From contig CM071568.1 of NCBI GenBank assembly GCA_036426205.1, positions 116,405,356 to 116,469,355 on the forward strand: a stretch of DNA of 64,000 nt, written 5' to 3'. The notes under the pieces are model-generated. The model saw nothing but the letters and a program-made list of their open reading frames with translations, ran no database searches and had not been told where the DNA came from. Source of the DNA: Ascaphus truei (Eukaryota > Chordata > Amphibia > Anura > Ascaphidae). Position numbers and translations under genes: made by a program. This document shows positions 1 through 12,420 of this stretch, one piece after another; position 1 is the first letter of the stretch, and each line of letters opens with the position of its first letter.

Positions 1-2900
1 ATAAAACAGTTAAACAATAAAGGGAGAATCATGCTTAAATGGAGCTGACATGACATTTGGCAGAATTATGTTATGTGACAGAGCAAGGCTTCAAAGTAAC
101 CTCTACATTTCTGAGATCATCTCTGGCACACCCAAAGGTAACACACCATTCACTAACATTACAGACCCACATAGAAGATGATAATTCATATGTGGTGCAA
201 TTCACAATAAAGTAAGATATAGATTTCTGATGAGCAGAAATATGAGTTGTGATACCATCACTGTCCTATTGGTGCTGGAATAGGGCAGCTATGGGACTTT
301 CCAACGCACAGAGAATTAATCTCCCTAGAGAAACCAGCAGCAGCTGCTAACTATTTGAGCAGGCTTAACTCCTGATTGCTCATGGAGTTTTAATTAAAAG
401 TCAGTAATTGACTATACACAATGAGAGTGACTGCTGTTCCCAGAGAAGAGGGACAGAGAAGAGTTCTCCCCAGCTATGTGAAGCTGACACAGTCCCCTAG
501 GCCTGCTGGACGATGGTCGCGGAGCCTGCTGGGACTGCCTGGGTTGTTAATCCCAGGAAGAAGGAAGGACGAGAGACCGTGCTGAAGCGGGGATGTCCTG
601 TCCTTAACATTGGACTTACAGATGAGAGATTCTCTGAGCTGTCATGGGGCTGAGCTCCTCTAAGAAGGAATGACACAAGACCATGCTGAAGTGGGGACGT
701 CTGCTCCAACAGAGTAACAGATAAGTGAAACACTTTATTGCTGTGTTAAGAGACTGTATATGTTCAGCTATAATAGTACCTTTAGGGTGGTAATCATCTT
801 AGCTGTCCATCCAGGTAGTAAGGGTTGAAGCTTAATGTGTAGTTAGTCTCCAAAGAGGAGTTTGTTTTATGATTTTGTTTTGATTTAAAGGGACGGTGGG
901 CCTGTAAGTGTATTATTTAATCCTTGTAAATAAACCCCATATAGAGAAATACTACATTTCCTGCCTTAATCTGGGGCTCAAGATACTATGCTGTGAAGGA
1001 GACATCACAGAGTGTGTAGCAATATCACATGTGAGGGGGGGGGGTCTGGGTTGCCTAATTCAGATCATTTGTTTATCTCACAATTAGAAGTAGTGCTATT
1101 AAAATCATCCAAACGCAATGATGTGGGTAGCATTAATTTAGTGGTTACAAGGATAAAGTTATGAGGTATTTTATTTAAATTATTCTCTCTCTCCTAGTAA
1201 CATCAGCCATACATGTCATGTCAGATTAATAAATTGAAGATAAGACACCTCCAAAAAAAATTGGCCTGTCCCATGGCACAGGGGCAAAGTTTTGAGTTTA
1301 AAAAAATGAGTACATAAATCAGAATTCATCTAAGTGGGGTGTTATATAAATAACACAGGAATTCTCCTATTTCCCACTCAACTACCTCTTTGGCGGGACC
1401 AATATAATTTATCCGTAATGTATAGGTCTTCTACGCCTATCCCTGCTTATTTAGTAAAACTGTCTGCATTTAGATAATGTATGTTTTTGTAACCTTTCTT
1501 TTACAGTGTATGTAATAAGCACTGTACAGTTTTTGTTATGCCTGTATTAAATCTAACATTTTATAAGTACTGTCTTTGGGTTCTAATTGACCCCAATGCC
1601 TTTTTAAAGTGATTAACTGCAGTTTCAGGCACATTTGGCTACAATGTTTTTTGTGTGTGTTAATTCCATATCTAATATCAAGAGAACCAAGGACCCCCGA
1701 GGGTAAGGCTTTAAATTATTCTTGGTGTTGGCAGCGTAATTGAGGGGTATTGTGATGGTTTTTGGGGAGTTATTGTTAATTTGTTGTGCCATGCGGGGAG
1801 GTACTGTAAGTGAGTAAGATGTATAACTGGATGTTCTCAACCCCTTTCACATACACAGTCACGTGCACATGGATAGTGGTGTAGGTGACACATGGTAAAT
1901 AGGTGTTAACATAGCACCCAGAAAAAAAACGATTCACTTCTTTACTGCAATGTTATGGCCTAATTCATCAACATTGCGGTAAAAATGTACTGCATGCGAT
2001 CCAAATTATATTACAATTGAGATGCCTATGCAGTAATTAACTGAACCAATACATCATATTTAATAACCACTAGCGATGCATTTTATAATCTTCTACCATA
2101 GAGCTACTGTATGTAATAAGAGTTATTAGAAACCCAACTGGCAAAAATAAATTAACCCATGTGATGCTTGACGCTACCAATATATACCACGGGCACCAAA
2201 AGGGTTATTATGTCCTTACATTACAGTACCTATCCCATTTGCTTCCTAAGAGGTTAGCAAGGCATTGCAGTGCATTGAGAGGAACAGACGAAGAAAAGAA
2301 AAAGAACAGAAAATGTTTCCAAAATACTCACAAAGAAGAATCTTCAAACAACGGAGGAACCTCGGCTTCTAGGAAGTTTGAAGATGTCTTATTTTACGGT
2401 CCAGATGCCATTGGATTAAAAGTAGTATCGGGCCTGGATTAAAATGTTCTTTATTTCATTTTATGATTTCTAATTTGTTGTGGGGGGAGTTTTGAGGGGG
2501 GGGGGGGGTGTATCAAGCCTAGGATGTTTTGGTACGGCTTTTAATAGTGTGGCACCAGCTATATTTCAGAGTAGTTCCAAGAGGAGAGAAGAGAATGATG
2601 GCCAACTGAAGAGAATGGTGGCCAGCTGCATGGCTGAGGTTTACATAAACAGTCATTTTTGAACATGTCTCTTTATTTAGAGAACATTTTAACAGGAAAA
2701 AATATAGAGGCCCTGATCCACAAACTGTTCAGATACTTTAGAATGCCTTTACTCCCATTCACATGAAGGAGAACTGAGGCATGCTACCATTTATCATTCT
2801 TTCGTGGTCAATTACACTTAGTTTCTTCTCATTTTGAAGTACGTACTGGGCACTGTTACATTAAGTAATGCCAAACATCACAAGTACTGTATGGCTGGGG
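1..2900. other. AT-rich stretch without a supported gene
   Basis: I see no conserved protein, RNA gene or clear element edge here. Two short open frames at 2161-2442 and 2480-2662 (plus) are lysine- and serine-rich, match no domain I recognise, and lie next to a G homopolymer near 2498-2508, so I do not call them genes. The block 720-960 (an AATAAA-like signal in an otherwise anonymous stretch) has the look of old LTR sequence, but no second copy or target duplication is visible in the window. Confidence 0.5.
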
Positions 2901-2964
2901 TGCAAATGAATAAAGTGCATACCTAGAGTAGTGACCAAACACAAGAATAAGAAAATAACATATT
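2901..2964 (+). repeat. Direct repeat flanking the first PLE region (left copy)
   Basis: About 60 bp here recur nearly unchanged at 8369-8431 in the same orientation, 5.47 kb away. The shared block includes AAAGTGCATACCTAGAGTAG. The minus-strand PLE coding remnant 3122-6115 and both pseudo-LTR pieces lie between them. I infer that these are the matching outer parts of a PLE pseudo-LTR pair. A chance pre-existing duplication is the alternative. Confidence 0.6.
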
Positions 2965-3121
2965 AAAATGTATATATAAAAACACACACAGAGGGAGGAG
3001 AAAAATAGACAGTATAATTAAATGTAAAGTTGACAATAAATATATATACAACAAATAAAAATCAACTGTTAACATATAAACTACTGTCCACATTCTCAGC
3101 AGAAATTAATAGTGAACTTAA

Positions 3122-6115
3122 CTACAGGAACATAGAAAAACCAAGATAATTATTCATCCCGTTAGGCAACATAGAGCCCAACTGCACTATCCAGCAACAC
3201 TCTTTCTGCAAATGTTTTCTCTCGATATCACCACCTCTTATACCCAGAGATACACCATCAATTGCAAATGCAGAGAGTGTCAAATTATCAGTATTAAGTT
3301 TCTGTAAAAAGTGTTTAGCTACTGATTACATTTTATTGAAAGAATCACTGTGCCTCTGAGCAAATTTGATATTACAACAATGTTCTAGCACTCTGAAACA
3401 GACATCCCTCGTTGTCATGCCCACATATATTAAATTACAATAGTACACTACCCCCTTTGATCGACAATTCAGAAATTGATATATCCTAAATTGTCTGGTC
3501 ATAGCACTATTAAAAAACGAGTCTGTTTGACGCATGAATCTAAAGGCTGAACAGCCATTACATTTATCAAATCCCTTTTTATCAAAGGTGAAAAGAAAAG
3601 TAGGGTTAACATGAGGAATGTAATGGCTGTGAACAAACTTGTCTTTAAGATTCGGAGATCTTGTACTCGTCAAATCAACCCTACCGACCAAAACTTGTTT
3701 CAGGTCCGGGTCCTAATAAGGATGGCCCAATGCTTTTCTAAAATATTTCTCAAGTGGGACCATTGTTGATTAAATGTCCCAATGAACCTTATTTTCTTTT
3801 TCTTGACATTGTCCTTAACTTTTGGTTTTAATAAAGAGGCTCTGCTACAGTCAATACTTCGTTTATACCCCGTTTAATGATCGCTTGACTGTAGCCCCTT
3901 GACTTGAATCTAGTTTTCATCTCTAGTGCTCTTTGTTTGAAAACCATATCATTAGAACAATTTTGTTTCAAACTAATGAATTCGCTTATCGTGACTCCCT
4001 TAATTTGGTACCTGGGATGAGAACTGGTGGCATGCAATATTGAGTTTGTTGTGTTGCAGTTTCCTTTCTGAAAATTTCAGTACTCAAGTCACCAGTAACA
4101 TCAATGCTGATGTTAAAATCAAGAAAAGCCATAGTCCTGGAGCTGCACTTAAATGTTAACTTAATATTTAAGTCATTGTGGTTGAGAACATCGACGAAAT
4201 CCCCAAACTCCTTGGCAGTGCCCTGCCAGAGGATGAAGATGTCGTCGATGTATCTCAATCACAAGAGGACATGATCCGTCATCTCCTGATTCTGCTCTGA
4301 AAATACTACCACCCATTCCCACCAACCTAAAAAAAAGGTTGGTGTACAAGGGGGCACAAGTGGCCCCCATAGTAGTCCCTCTTAGTTATAAATATAACTT
4401 GTTTTTTGGATAGAGCATCCATTGTGTCACGGAGAGAGGTTGGCCATGTTTCGACTGCGGGACGCATAAACACATCCAGAAATTGACATATAAGTTCACG
4501 TAAACCCCTTATCCCTGCCACAATTGGTCTACCAGGGGGATTCAGGGTGTTCTTGTAAACATTTGGTGACAGGTAGAAAGTCAGCACAATTGGAAATTTG
4601 CAAATTAGCCAATCACAAATTTTCTCTGTGATGGTACCTTGTGAGCTAGCATCACATCAAATATGGTCCAGCTCAGATTTAAATTTAACTGTTGGATCTG
4701 ATCCCAGCTCAGAATAGCACATAGGGTCTCTCAGCTGTTTGTAAACCTCCCTTTCATAAAGATTTTTTGGCCAGATGACAATGTTCCTCCCCTTGTCAGC
4801 AGGCTTAATCTCTACAGTAGTCAGTTTTCGGAAGTCCGAGATAGCTTTCCACTCCAACCTGGTCAGGTTATTTGTGCCTGCAGATTGTGGCAGACTAAGA
4901 ATTTCTTCAGTGACCAGACTTGCAAATACCTCAATGGATGAGCAAGTTTGGAGCGGTGGACAAAATACCGACTTGGATATTACATGTGATACAATTCCCA
5001 GTTCGTTATGATTTGCTACTAGAGGAGGAAGCCAAGTCCTGGATCAGCTGTAATGTCTGAGTATTCCAGTCGATAGTGTCATCATGTTCTAAACCTGGAT
5101 CCTGCAATTTTCTGAAATGTTTATTTAGAAGGAGCTTGTGGCAAAATAGATTGAGGTCTTTAATCCATTCAAATTTATCGAGGTGGAATGTGGGTGAAAA
5201 AGATAGACCCCTCTGAAGGACATTAGTCTGGTATTCTAAAAGGATAAAATCAGACAGATTTATAATAGTCAATAAATCTTTTACCATTTCGCCTGAAGGC
5301 CCTTGTTCACTTTGTAGCTGTATTGCTCCCTGTCCCTTAGCTGTCTTGGCTCTGCGTCTCGTCTTTGGGGTTGGTTGTTTTGCCGGTCGTCTTTTCCTAA
5401 AAAAGAAAGCGTACTGTCTCCTTCACCAGGGCGTCCAGAATCATAGTCCGAGGAATCTACGAACAATGATGTAGCACCTGAAGAAGCAGCCGGTGGATTA
5501 ATGCGACATTTTTTTGGAGTCTTACCAGGTCCCTTACCCCGATGCCACTTGTAAACGGTTCCAAAATTTTTAAATCTGAAGAATTGCGGGCAAACTTATT
5601 TTTTTGGAGGTTGATAATGCCTTACTTGTTTTTCTCCAGATCTTTTTCTATTTTCTCAATCTGTTCCAAACCCCCATGTTCAATGTTTTTTTTGTAGTGC
5701 CTCGATTTGTGTGGATACATCTGCTGGAATACAATAAGAATGCTCATTAATTCAAATGAGCAGATGTTCATGCTGTTTTCCACATGGTCTTAAAAGTAGG
5801 ATCATTAAACTGAAATGCAGGAAACGTTTGCAACCTAAGACCACGTGGTATTAATTTATTCTCTATATATCTTTCTAGCGCAGTTTTGTTCCACCGTGTT
5901 CGTGTACGTCTATGTAACAAAATTTTAAGAACTTTAATATTATCCCTTCCTATAGCAGATGTAGTCTGTGATGCTTGTATGTGACCTACATCTGACATAG
6001 AAAAAAATCTCATTCGCACTCTCCAAGCGCTTCTGTTCATTAGCATTAAAATCCATGTTAAAACCAAATATATATGGACTTCTATTTCTAATTTAGATAA
6101 AGATCTTGTGAGCAT
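3122..6115 (-). pseudogene. Penelope-like element polyprotein remnant (RT + GIY-YIG), lineage A, copy 1
   Basis: A PLE protein combines a telomerase-related reverse transcriptase with a C-terminal GIY-YIG endonuclease and drives target-primed insertion. Read on the minus strand, the pieces come in the expected order. An N-terminal block with IPRGLR lies near 5850-5800. A segment with RGLSFSP lies in 5287-5006. RT motif 1 (KPADKGRNIVI) lies in 4857-4657. PPGRPIV lies in 4587-4327. The catalytic YIDDIFILW starts at 4252. The endonuclease has a C-x2-C (CNGC) upstream, VYY, and YVGMTT at 3427, followed by IRGGD and a C-terminal tail ending at a stop near 3122. Several frameshifts and stops separate the pieces, for example a stop just after 3326, so it is dead. 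Its 5' end abuts plus-strand pseudo-LTR sequence at about 6120. The RT/endonuclease family call is secure; the clade within PLEs is not determined. Confidence 0.9.
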
Positions 6116-6120
6116 TATTC

Positions 6121-6990
6121 TGACCTCTTTGGTTGTATTGCCAGCTGCGATAGGCTGGATCTATTTATATCTGCCATCTCTTGCACTAGGGTTTTTAATA
6201 GATTTAATTAAACACTTTTCTATACTCCTTTTTAAGGTTTTCTTTTTATATATATTATATTGATTATCGACTGTGTTTCCTCCATACTCCTTTTCCTACA
6301 CCCCCCCCTCCTCCCCCCTTTCCCCTTTTTCTTGTCTTTTTTCTTGTGTTCTTTTCTTGTGTTTTTGCTAGGGATTTTATTGTTTTATATGTGCAATTAG
6401 TGAGTTAATTGTATTCTTGCAATGTATGGTAACTGATTGGAAGGTATGGCCATCTGATATAAATTGTGTCTTGGATTGGTTGATGCATTAACCTGTAGAG
6501 GTATTTAAGCACCACCATAAGACCACATGACCAAGCCCTGAAGAAGTGTCATTTGACATGAAACGCGTAGGTGGTGACGTCATACGCAGCGACGTTACAT
6601 CCGTGACGATGGACGTACATGCTGCAACCCTGAGACACCGCGAGAAAGCTATTAGGAGGTTCCATTGAGCGATAAGGTCTGTTTTATACCAACGTGGCAG
6701 CCTTGTGCTCTCTCTTTTTTACCATCCATATCAGGACCTTCCCACTGAGCCATAGGTGTTAGTACCTTATCCTGGGCGGGTGTCTTGGGTGTTTTTAGAT
6801 ACACGTGTTATCTATGTGGTGTCATTTGACCCTTATTGTGATACATTTTATGTGGTATTTTATATGTGTCATTCTATGTTTTACTTTGATAAAGATTTGT
6901 GTACTAATTTTGGTTTTCTGGCTTTCTTTCCATGCGCTCCTATTTTTGTGTTTTTTAAAACCAAATATAGAAATGCAACAACGGTGGAGC
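6121..6990 (+). mobile_element. PLE 3' end plus pseudo-LTR, plus orientation
   Basis: The stretch runs from a pyrimidine-rich 3' UTR-like part (6240-6360, with a C run near 6301) into a block carrying the hammerhead motif at 6527-6583. After that comes a T-rich leader like those that precede PLE coding regions elsewhere in the window. It is opposite in orientation to the coding remnant 3122-6115 and meets it head to head near 6118. No coding sequence of its own follows in this orientation, so it is a solo or truncated pseudo-LTR. The edges are inferred from where the neighbouring signals stop. Confidence 0.6.
6527..6583 (+). ncRNA. Type I hammerhead-like ribozyme motif
   Basis: Read directly: outer stem I ATGAC (6527-6531) pairs with GTCAT (6579-6583); inner stem I GCC (6535-6537) pairs with GGT; core CTGAAGA (6538-6544) followed by one extra A; helix II GTGTC/GACAT with loop ATTT; GAAA (6560-6563); then CGCGTA, where a two-base-pair helix III closed by GC would place cleavage after A6569. 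Hammerheads self-cleave RNA, and PLE pseudo-LTRs are known to carry minimal type I versions. The extra A between A9 and helix II departs from the strict consensus, so activity cannot be assumed. This copy has a two-part stem I with an internal loop, as type I motifs often do. Confidence 0.65.
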
Positions 6991-7019
6991 TGGTATTAAA
7001 GAATACTGTCACACGGTAA

Positions 7020-8431
7020 ATAATACAAACATAACACAAAGAAAATATCAAACTCCGTTGGAATAATAATGTCTAAAGCCAGAATATCTCTGCAGATTAG
7101 AACCAAGACTGGTGGTGCTAAAGGGGAAAATAACTATCAAACACACCAAAAACAAAAGAGTCCCCAAAAGAATCACTCAGACATATCTCATAAAAAATGC
7201 AAAGAAAGATGAAATTACAGTAACAAAAAACAAATTTTAACCCAACACATCTAACAATAAAACTAAAATAACACACACATGGAAACAAACTAGAGAACCT
7301 CCTGATAGGCTAAATGCAAAAGTAGGACAAAAAATATATAATTCTAGGACTACATTCAAGGAAAAATAATACTGAGGAAAAACAGTACCTGTATTAATAG
7401 ACTACACTAGGAACAAAATGCCCAGAGTAATCACGACCGTCTGGTAAGCTACAAAAATACTGTACTTAGAAGTACCCATCTACAGTACCTCAGAAACAAT
7501 ATAAAGCTGCTGATGATCAGCATGATGCCATGAAATCCCTCAAATAGAAAGACACAATGTGAAGTATAATTGCCTGTATCAATGAATGTGTTGCATGGTG
7601 CCTATAAAACAGACAAATGTCAAAACTAAGTATCCCCAATTCACCTATAGGCTGCAAACACACCCCATACAGGACATAGTTGGAATAACTGAATACATGA
7701 ATCCCTGAAAGCTGAACTCCTGTATGGGGAAAAACAGGATACAAAGTCCAATGTATAATATCAGAACAGAGCCTGCATGCCCATACAAATGCAAGGATAC
7801 TCAGCCAGATGATGCAAGAAGTATCCCTGGTATAGATTAAATTGCTTCCAAGAGCAGTAGCATTAATCAGGTGCAGCATATCGCAGAGTCCTTTAGAAGA
7901 AAAGAAAGTCCATAATTAGGAAACAGGAGGTGTCCGTTTGTACCACTAACACGTTTCGCACTGCTGGGCTTCTTCCCAGAGGGGTAGGGTCCCGTTAAAT
8001 GAATGAAGCATTTAAAGAGAGTCAGAATGATGACGTCACTTTCTCTCCAAAGAACCTCCGCCAATCATGGAGCAAAGAGACATTGCACATGCGCAAAACA
8101 GAGCAAACACAGCTGATCTTCCACTCCAAACAGCTGGATCGGAGAGGAGACCTGCAATACTCCCATCATCATCAGATGCATTGACATGCGCAGTCTCTTG
8201 CCACACGTCAAATGCTGCAAGAGCCATATATTGAAGCTGCAGGAGAAAAGCAACCAATAAGGAGCCAGACAATTCCGTGCCTCACGATATATATAGGCAA
8301 CATCAGGCACCCTCCTCGAATTGCTTCATAAGCGCTTCATCTCGATCCTGGGGTTGATTGTCAGTGTATGCAAATAATAAAGTGCATACCTAGAGTAGTG
8401 ACCAAACATAAGAATAAGAAAAAAACATATT
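7020..8431 (-). mobile_element. PLE pseudo-LTR and leader remnant, minus orientation
   Basis: This gene-free stretch holds a decayed hammerhead motif on the minus strand (7946-7980) and ends with the 60-bp block shared with 2901-2964. Those two facts place it as the upstream pseudo-LTR of the minus-strand PLE at 3122-6115. The short open frames here overlap on both strands and resemble nothing, so none is called. Boundaries are approximate. Confidence 0.5.
7946..7980 (-). ncRNA. Decayed hammerhead-like motif
   Basis: On the minus strand, GGGAAGAA is followed by a short GC-closed hairpin and then GAAACGTGTTAG. Compared with the better copies, the CTGA part of the core is altered and CGCGT has become CGTGT, a transition at a CpG. 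Helix II has only two clear base pairs. I read this as an inactive relative. Confidence 0.4.
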
Positions 8432-9160
8432 GCCCTGAACTTTCAATACACTTCTCTGGAATACAACTGAACTGTGTGCTGTCTCTTACTACTGGACGTC
8501 AATCTAGTAGTAATTATATTATATATATCTATATGATAATATATATATAAGATATATATATATAGTATATATATGAAAAGAAAAAAGAAACAGAAAAACC
8601 AGTTGCAACCCTAGTGCATTAACGTAATAAAATTTGTATTTCAAGGAACATAAAATCTATCAAATGCCCACTCACAAGGTTTAAAACGATAAATAGCAGA
8701 TATGAGATAGGCTCTCATGTGCCGTCAGCTCGATCCTCTCAATGTAGCTGCAGGTATTGGCGTCCTCACGTGACTCCCCTCGTGTAGCCGATGAACCGGT
8801 GAACCGGAAGCGGAAATTCGTAATCAATGTTCGGCGGGGAAGAGACCCTCTAGACCCCAAAGGTCCTCCAGGTCCTCTATGATTGAAGTCTTCTTGGAGC
8901 CGTGTGAAACAAGGAAAGGATAGTCTCCCATTAGCCACCCCACCAAGCACCCTTTCATGATTAGCTTGACAGGTTCACTATATTAATTGGTTATATCTAG
9001 AGGCGCTACTTCATTCTTTGTTTGTTTTGATATATATATATATATATATATATGATAAGAGAAAAGGTGGACCCCTTGATGAATAAAGGTAACTAAGTAC
9101 CGACATCAAGTAAATATTAGGTAATAAGTCAGTGGTGCTATATGGGCCAAGAAAATGTAG
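8432..9160. other. Gene-free repeat stretch with AT microsatellites
   Basis: It contains TA-rich tracts at about 8515-8575 and 9029-9053, and a CpG-containing block at 8700-8950 of pseudo-LTR type but without a hammerhead core that I can find. The block near 8605-8640 resembles the leader at about 12000-12050, since both contain CTAGTGCATTA. No coding sequence is supported. Confidence 0.45.
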
Positions 9161-9163
9161 TTT

Positions 9164-9844
9164 GAGAGAAAGAGCAAAAAAGCCCCACAAAGAAGCACTC
9201 TAGTATACCGTTGTAGTACATATATCAAAACATCTTTATTGAACAACTAGAAGGCATTGGGCCGAAACGCGTAGGAGTGGGTGGTGTAGGCAGGATCCCT
9301 TGGTCTGTCCCCCCTCAGGGACACGTAATTATTGTTTGAGTTTCTTGTTCCTTGCCTCCTCTATGATTCTGCTGTATGTCTTATGTATAGGTGTTTTTAG
9401 ACTATGAGTATACAGGCTACTTGAAGTGTGCCTCTCTAGGCCTTATATTTCTGGCTTTATCACATGTTTATGCACTGCATCATTAGAGACTACCTCAGAG
9501 ATTCCTCATGGAGAGCATGCTATGACATTTTTGTGATTTGACCATTTGGCCATGGCCACTTCTTGCTTCTTCAGATCTATTGTCTGTATTTAGCATATCA
9601 CCTTGTCAGGGACATTTGAGCATACTATCTGTCTGATTGGAGACGGTTCTTTTCCTATTTTGGAATTGATTTTTGGAGGTCTGTGTCAAGACTTACGTAC
9701 AAGGGATCCATGCCTTGTTTTAAACTATTCTCTGCTTTCTTTTATTTGTGTTTTGTGACAGTTTTCAATAAAGATGTTTTGATATATGTACTACAACGGT
9801 ATACTAGAGTGCTTCTTTGTGGGGCTTTTTTGCTCTTTCTCTCA

Positions 9845-9845
<1 letters not shown>
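9164..9845. repeat. Near-perfect inverted repeat (about 80-bp arms) around a PLE pseudo-LTR
   Basis: The arms are 9164-9243 and 9766-9845, read as nearly exact reverse complements and separated by about 520 bp. The spacer carries pseudo-LTR sequence with GAAACGCGTAGG at about 9273. Its stretch after the motif (AGGAGTGGGT and onward) is shared with the copy at 30098. The arms are far better preserved than the decayed spacer. That suggests recent gene conversion or a recent inversion event, or a fold-back element built from PLE ends. No target duplication was identified. Confidence 0.75.
9247..9290 (+). ncRNA. Hammerhead-like relic with deleted core
   Basis: CTAGAA, GGC-ATTGG-GCC, GAAACGCGTAGG can be read. 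Helix II (GGC/GCC), GAAA and the CGCGTA block are intact, but two bases are missing from the CTGANGAA box. The same downstream sequence follows the relic at 30081-30108, so both belong to one pseudo-LTR subfamily. Inactive by inspection. Confidence 0.5.
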
Positions 9846-9848
<3 letters not shown>

Positions 9849-9889
<41 letters not shown>

Positions 9890-9898
9890 TGTGTGTGT

Positions 9899-9939
<41 letters not shown>
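9849..9939 (+). repeat. GT microsatellite
   Basis: Long interrupted (GT)n tract directly after the right arm of the inverted repeat. The long cysteine/valine open frames over it are artefacts of the dinucleotide. Confidence 0.95.
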
Positions 9940-10306
9940 TTACTATGGATTGATTGCGCCTGTATCAGCGTCACCTCTCAAGCATATGTATTTAATACAA
10001 TCATAGGTGTTCGCTGCTATATATATATCACTGCAGGATTGCTGTGTCTTTGACCAGTCAAAGGCTCACTGAGTAGGATACGGTTTCCTACAGTCTGCAT
10101 ACATACTCCAGAGGGGTTAATACCCTGACTTTCAGCATCCACTGTCCTGTCAAACCCAGGAATATTGTATTTGGGTTTGTACAATCATACATTTATTGAC
10201 ATGGTTGCACGCTATTGAATATTTAATTCATTTTTTTAAAAACACATAGTACACTACGTTTGGTAATATATGTTTTAAGTAAATTTATTAAAAGTTAGAT
10301 TTTACA

Positions 10307-11400
10307 TTATGTAGGTGTGCAGTTAGTGAATTCTTTAGGGGACACATTCATTTTGCATTCCCCTTCCCCCTCGTTTTGCTTAATACAAAACTTGACAGAT
10401 TGAAAATACCGTGACTCTCTGGCATCAATGTCCTTAGTCTGTTCTCTTTCTTTCTTTGCCGACGTTGCCCTGATCTTGTTCCTCATTGCTTCTTTTTCTG
10501 CATTGAGGGGTGAACACCTGTTGTATTGGATGCCAGTCCGAACGGGGGTATATTTTCCCATTTTCCCGGGTCTTCTGTTGGTTCACCATTTCTAAAAAAA
10601 AAAAAGAAGCAGTGTGAGATGTTATATGAGTAGAACTAGATCTCCGTTTTGTTTGGTTTTACTTTTAATTTTGGGTATTGCCCCACTAGCATTCCCTTTT
10701 TTATTTGATTCTTGATGTATTTTAATAGTTGAATCATATTGTAATACTTCAAATCTATTTTCTGTATTACATTTAATAAGGAGATTTCTTATGATCTTTT
10801 TTGTCTTTTTTATCCTCCCTTGCAAAAAAATTCTTATCCTGTGTTTTGGGGATATTAGTATGGTAATTGTCCCTACTTTTCCCCATATATGTATTATATT
10901 TCTGTCCACATCTATGTGGAGTATAATGATGGGAACATACCTTTTATTTATCATCCAATCCTTCACCCTGTCTGTAGAATAATCATTAGTATCTCTTGCA
11001 TATTTTTTATTTTTCCGTTTAAGTATTTCTTCTTCAAAACTTAATACTCTTTTATTAACTAAATTGTCTAATTCCTGAAATTATTCACTATCCACAAATG
11101 GGGTTAGATAATTTTGCAATTCTTCAATGTCTTTCTCAATTGTTTTTAACCTATCTTCTCTATCTGTGATAAGTAAACGAATGAATGAGAAGGAACAATT
11201 TTCCAAAATCTTGTTGCAATTAAGTGGAAATTCCTCATTAGTCTCAAAGTTAGGTCTTTTTCTATTCTTAACCCGCTAGGGACTAGTTTTTCATCCAGAT
11301 ACCTTTGCAATGACAAAAGGTCCCACCAGTGTTTCATCTCTTCTTTTGCCAACTTCTCAAGCCTAAAGAAGTTGCTTTTAAATCAACATTGTCCTCCATG
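10307..11400 (-). pseudogene. PLE N-terminal coding remnant, separate copy
   Basis: Minus-strand frames include WWDLLSLQRYLDEKLVPSGL near 11330-11270. This matches position for position the N-terminal block of the other copies (YIENKLIPRGLR near 5860; YILAKRIPRGLR near 24530). Downstream frames (10966-10622 and 10561-10307) are lysine-rich, as expected for the linker before the RT, but are broken and no RT motif follows. Its pseudo-LTR with a hammerhead lies upstream in the same sense at 12343-12381. The family call rests on the conserved block; the exact end is uncertain. Confidence 0.7.
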
Positions 11401-12420
11401 TCCTATACTATATTTAATTCTTTACACTTCAAATAGTGCTGCCTCCTAGCTAGTCTTTCTTTACTATGTAGCATCATTTTACCCTACCAATCAGTAATAG
11501 TACCACAAAACCAAGGCTGCTGTCAGAAAGTTGAAAACTACACACAAACAATAATATATACAAAGATTGCGCCTATATGTATAGTGGTACTAATCAATTA
11601 AGGGTGTGGTGATAATCAAAAAGCCCCTTAGTAAAGGCTCATTAATTCTATGAGTCCCATCAAAATTGAGTCTTCAATCAGCTACTGATTGGTAAAGATC
11701 TGATGAAATAGTATACTTGTTGCTGATATCAAGGTGCCATAAAATATTGTGAATATATAAAAAAAAATAATAATAATAATATACAGCATACGCTAATAAT
11801 ATGACATAAAAAATATAAATAAACTTATATAAAAAGTGAACAATATGAAAACAGCAATAAAAAAGTCCAAGCTAAAAAAAATCATACAAATGTATATCCA
11901 CTGGATGAAAAGTACCAATAGGTTTTACTACAGCCATCTTTGTGGGTGCAACGGCCTTCCCTCACAAACCAACATAGAAAAAAGAAAAGGAAAAGCGCCG
12001 ATCCTAGTGCATTATCATTAAAAATATTTAATACATTTCCATTGATTACAATTTAAAACTCGCAAAAAAAGAATTTATTCAGACGTTGTATGAGATCAAT
12101 ACTTATGCCCCAATCAAGTTGATGTAACTCCTCTCCTCTGCTACGATTGTCTGCACAGTCCGTCACGAACTCCCGTCCAGTAGGAACTGTCAATGGTGTC
12201 AGCTCACAGATCGTCCTGTGGCAACACACATCTACTGCATTCAGTTCTGGGCAGGGAACTTTTCAATGGGGCAGTGGATTCCTTTAATGTTCTCATATGA
12301 GTACACCGCTCACAACCACCCTGGCATCAGCAACACATATAACCCTACGCGTTTCTTCAGATTAACTGATTTCTTCAGGGGAAGGATTCTGGGTATGCTC
12401 ACTATGTATACCTCCCGAAA
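11401..12420 (-). mobile_element. PLE leader and pseudo-LTR, minus orientation
   Basis: AT-rich leader (11760-12060) followed by a CpG-containing pseudo-LTR block (12100-12390) that carries the hammerhead motif. It sits directly upstream, in the minus sense, of the N-terminal remnant 10307-11400, which is the order seen in the more complete copy at 23037-28532. No gene of another kind is visible. Confidence 0.6.
12343..12381 (-). ncRNA. Hammerhead-like ribozyme motif
   Basis: Minus strand: stem I CCC (12381-12379) pairs with GGG (12345-12343). The core is CTGAAGA plus the extra A. Helix II is TCAG/CTGA with loop TTAAT and an A-A mismatch at its base. GAAA is followed by CGCGTA, placing the predicted cleavage after the A at 12346. 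All core positions fit the family pattern. Helix II's weak base makes efficient folding less sure than for the copies at 23186 and 6527. Confidence 0.6.

Noticed and set aside
2161..2662. Two neighbouring plus-strand frames as a small host gene
   Set aside because: No recognisable domain, no splice logic, and a G homopolymer between them.
9840..10006. Cysteine/valine-rich open frames over the GT tract
   Set aside because: Produced by the dinucleotide repeat; same for 45853-46080.
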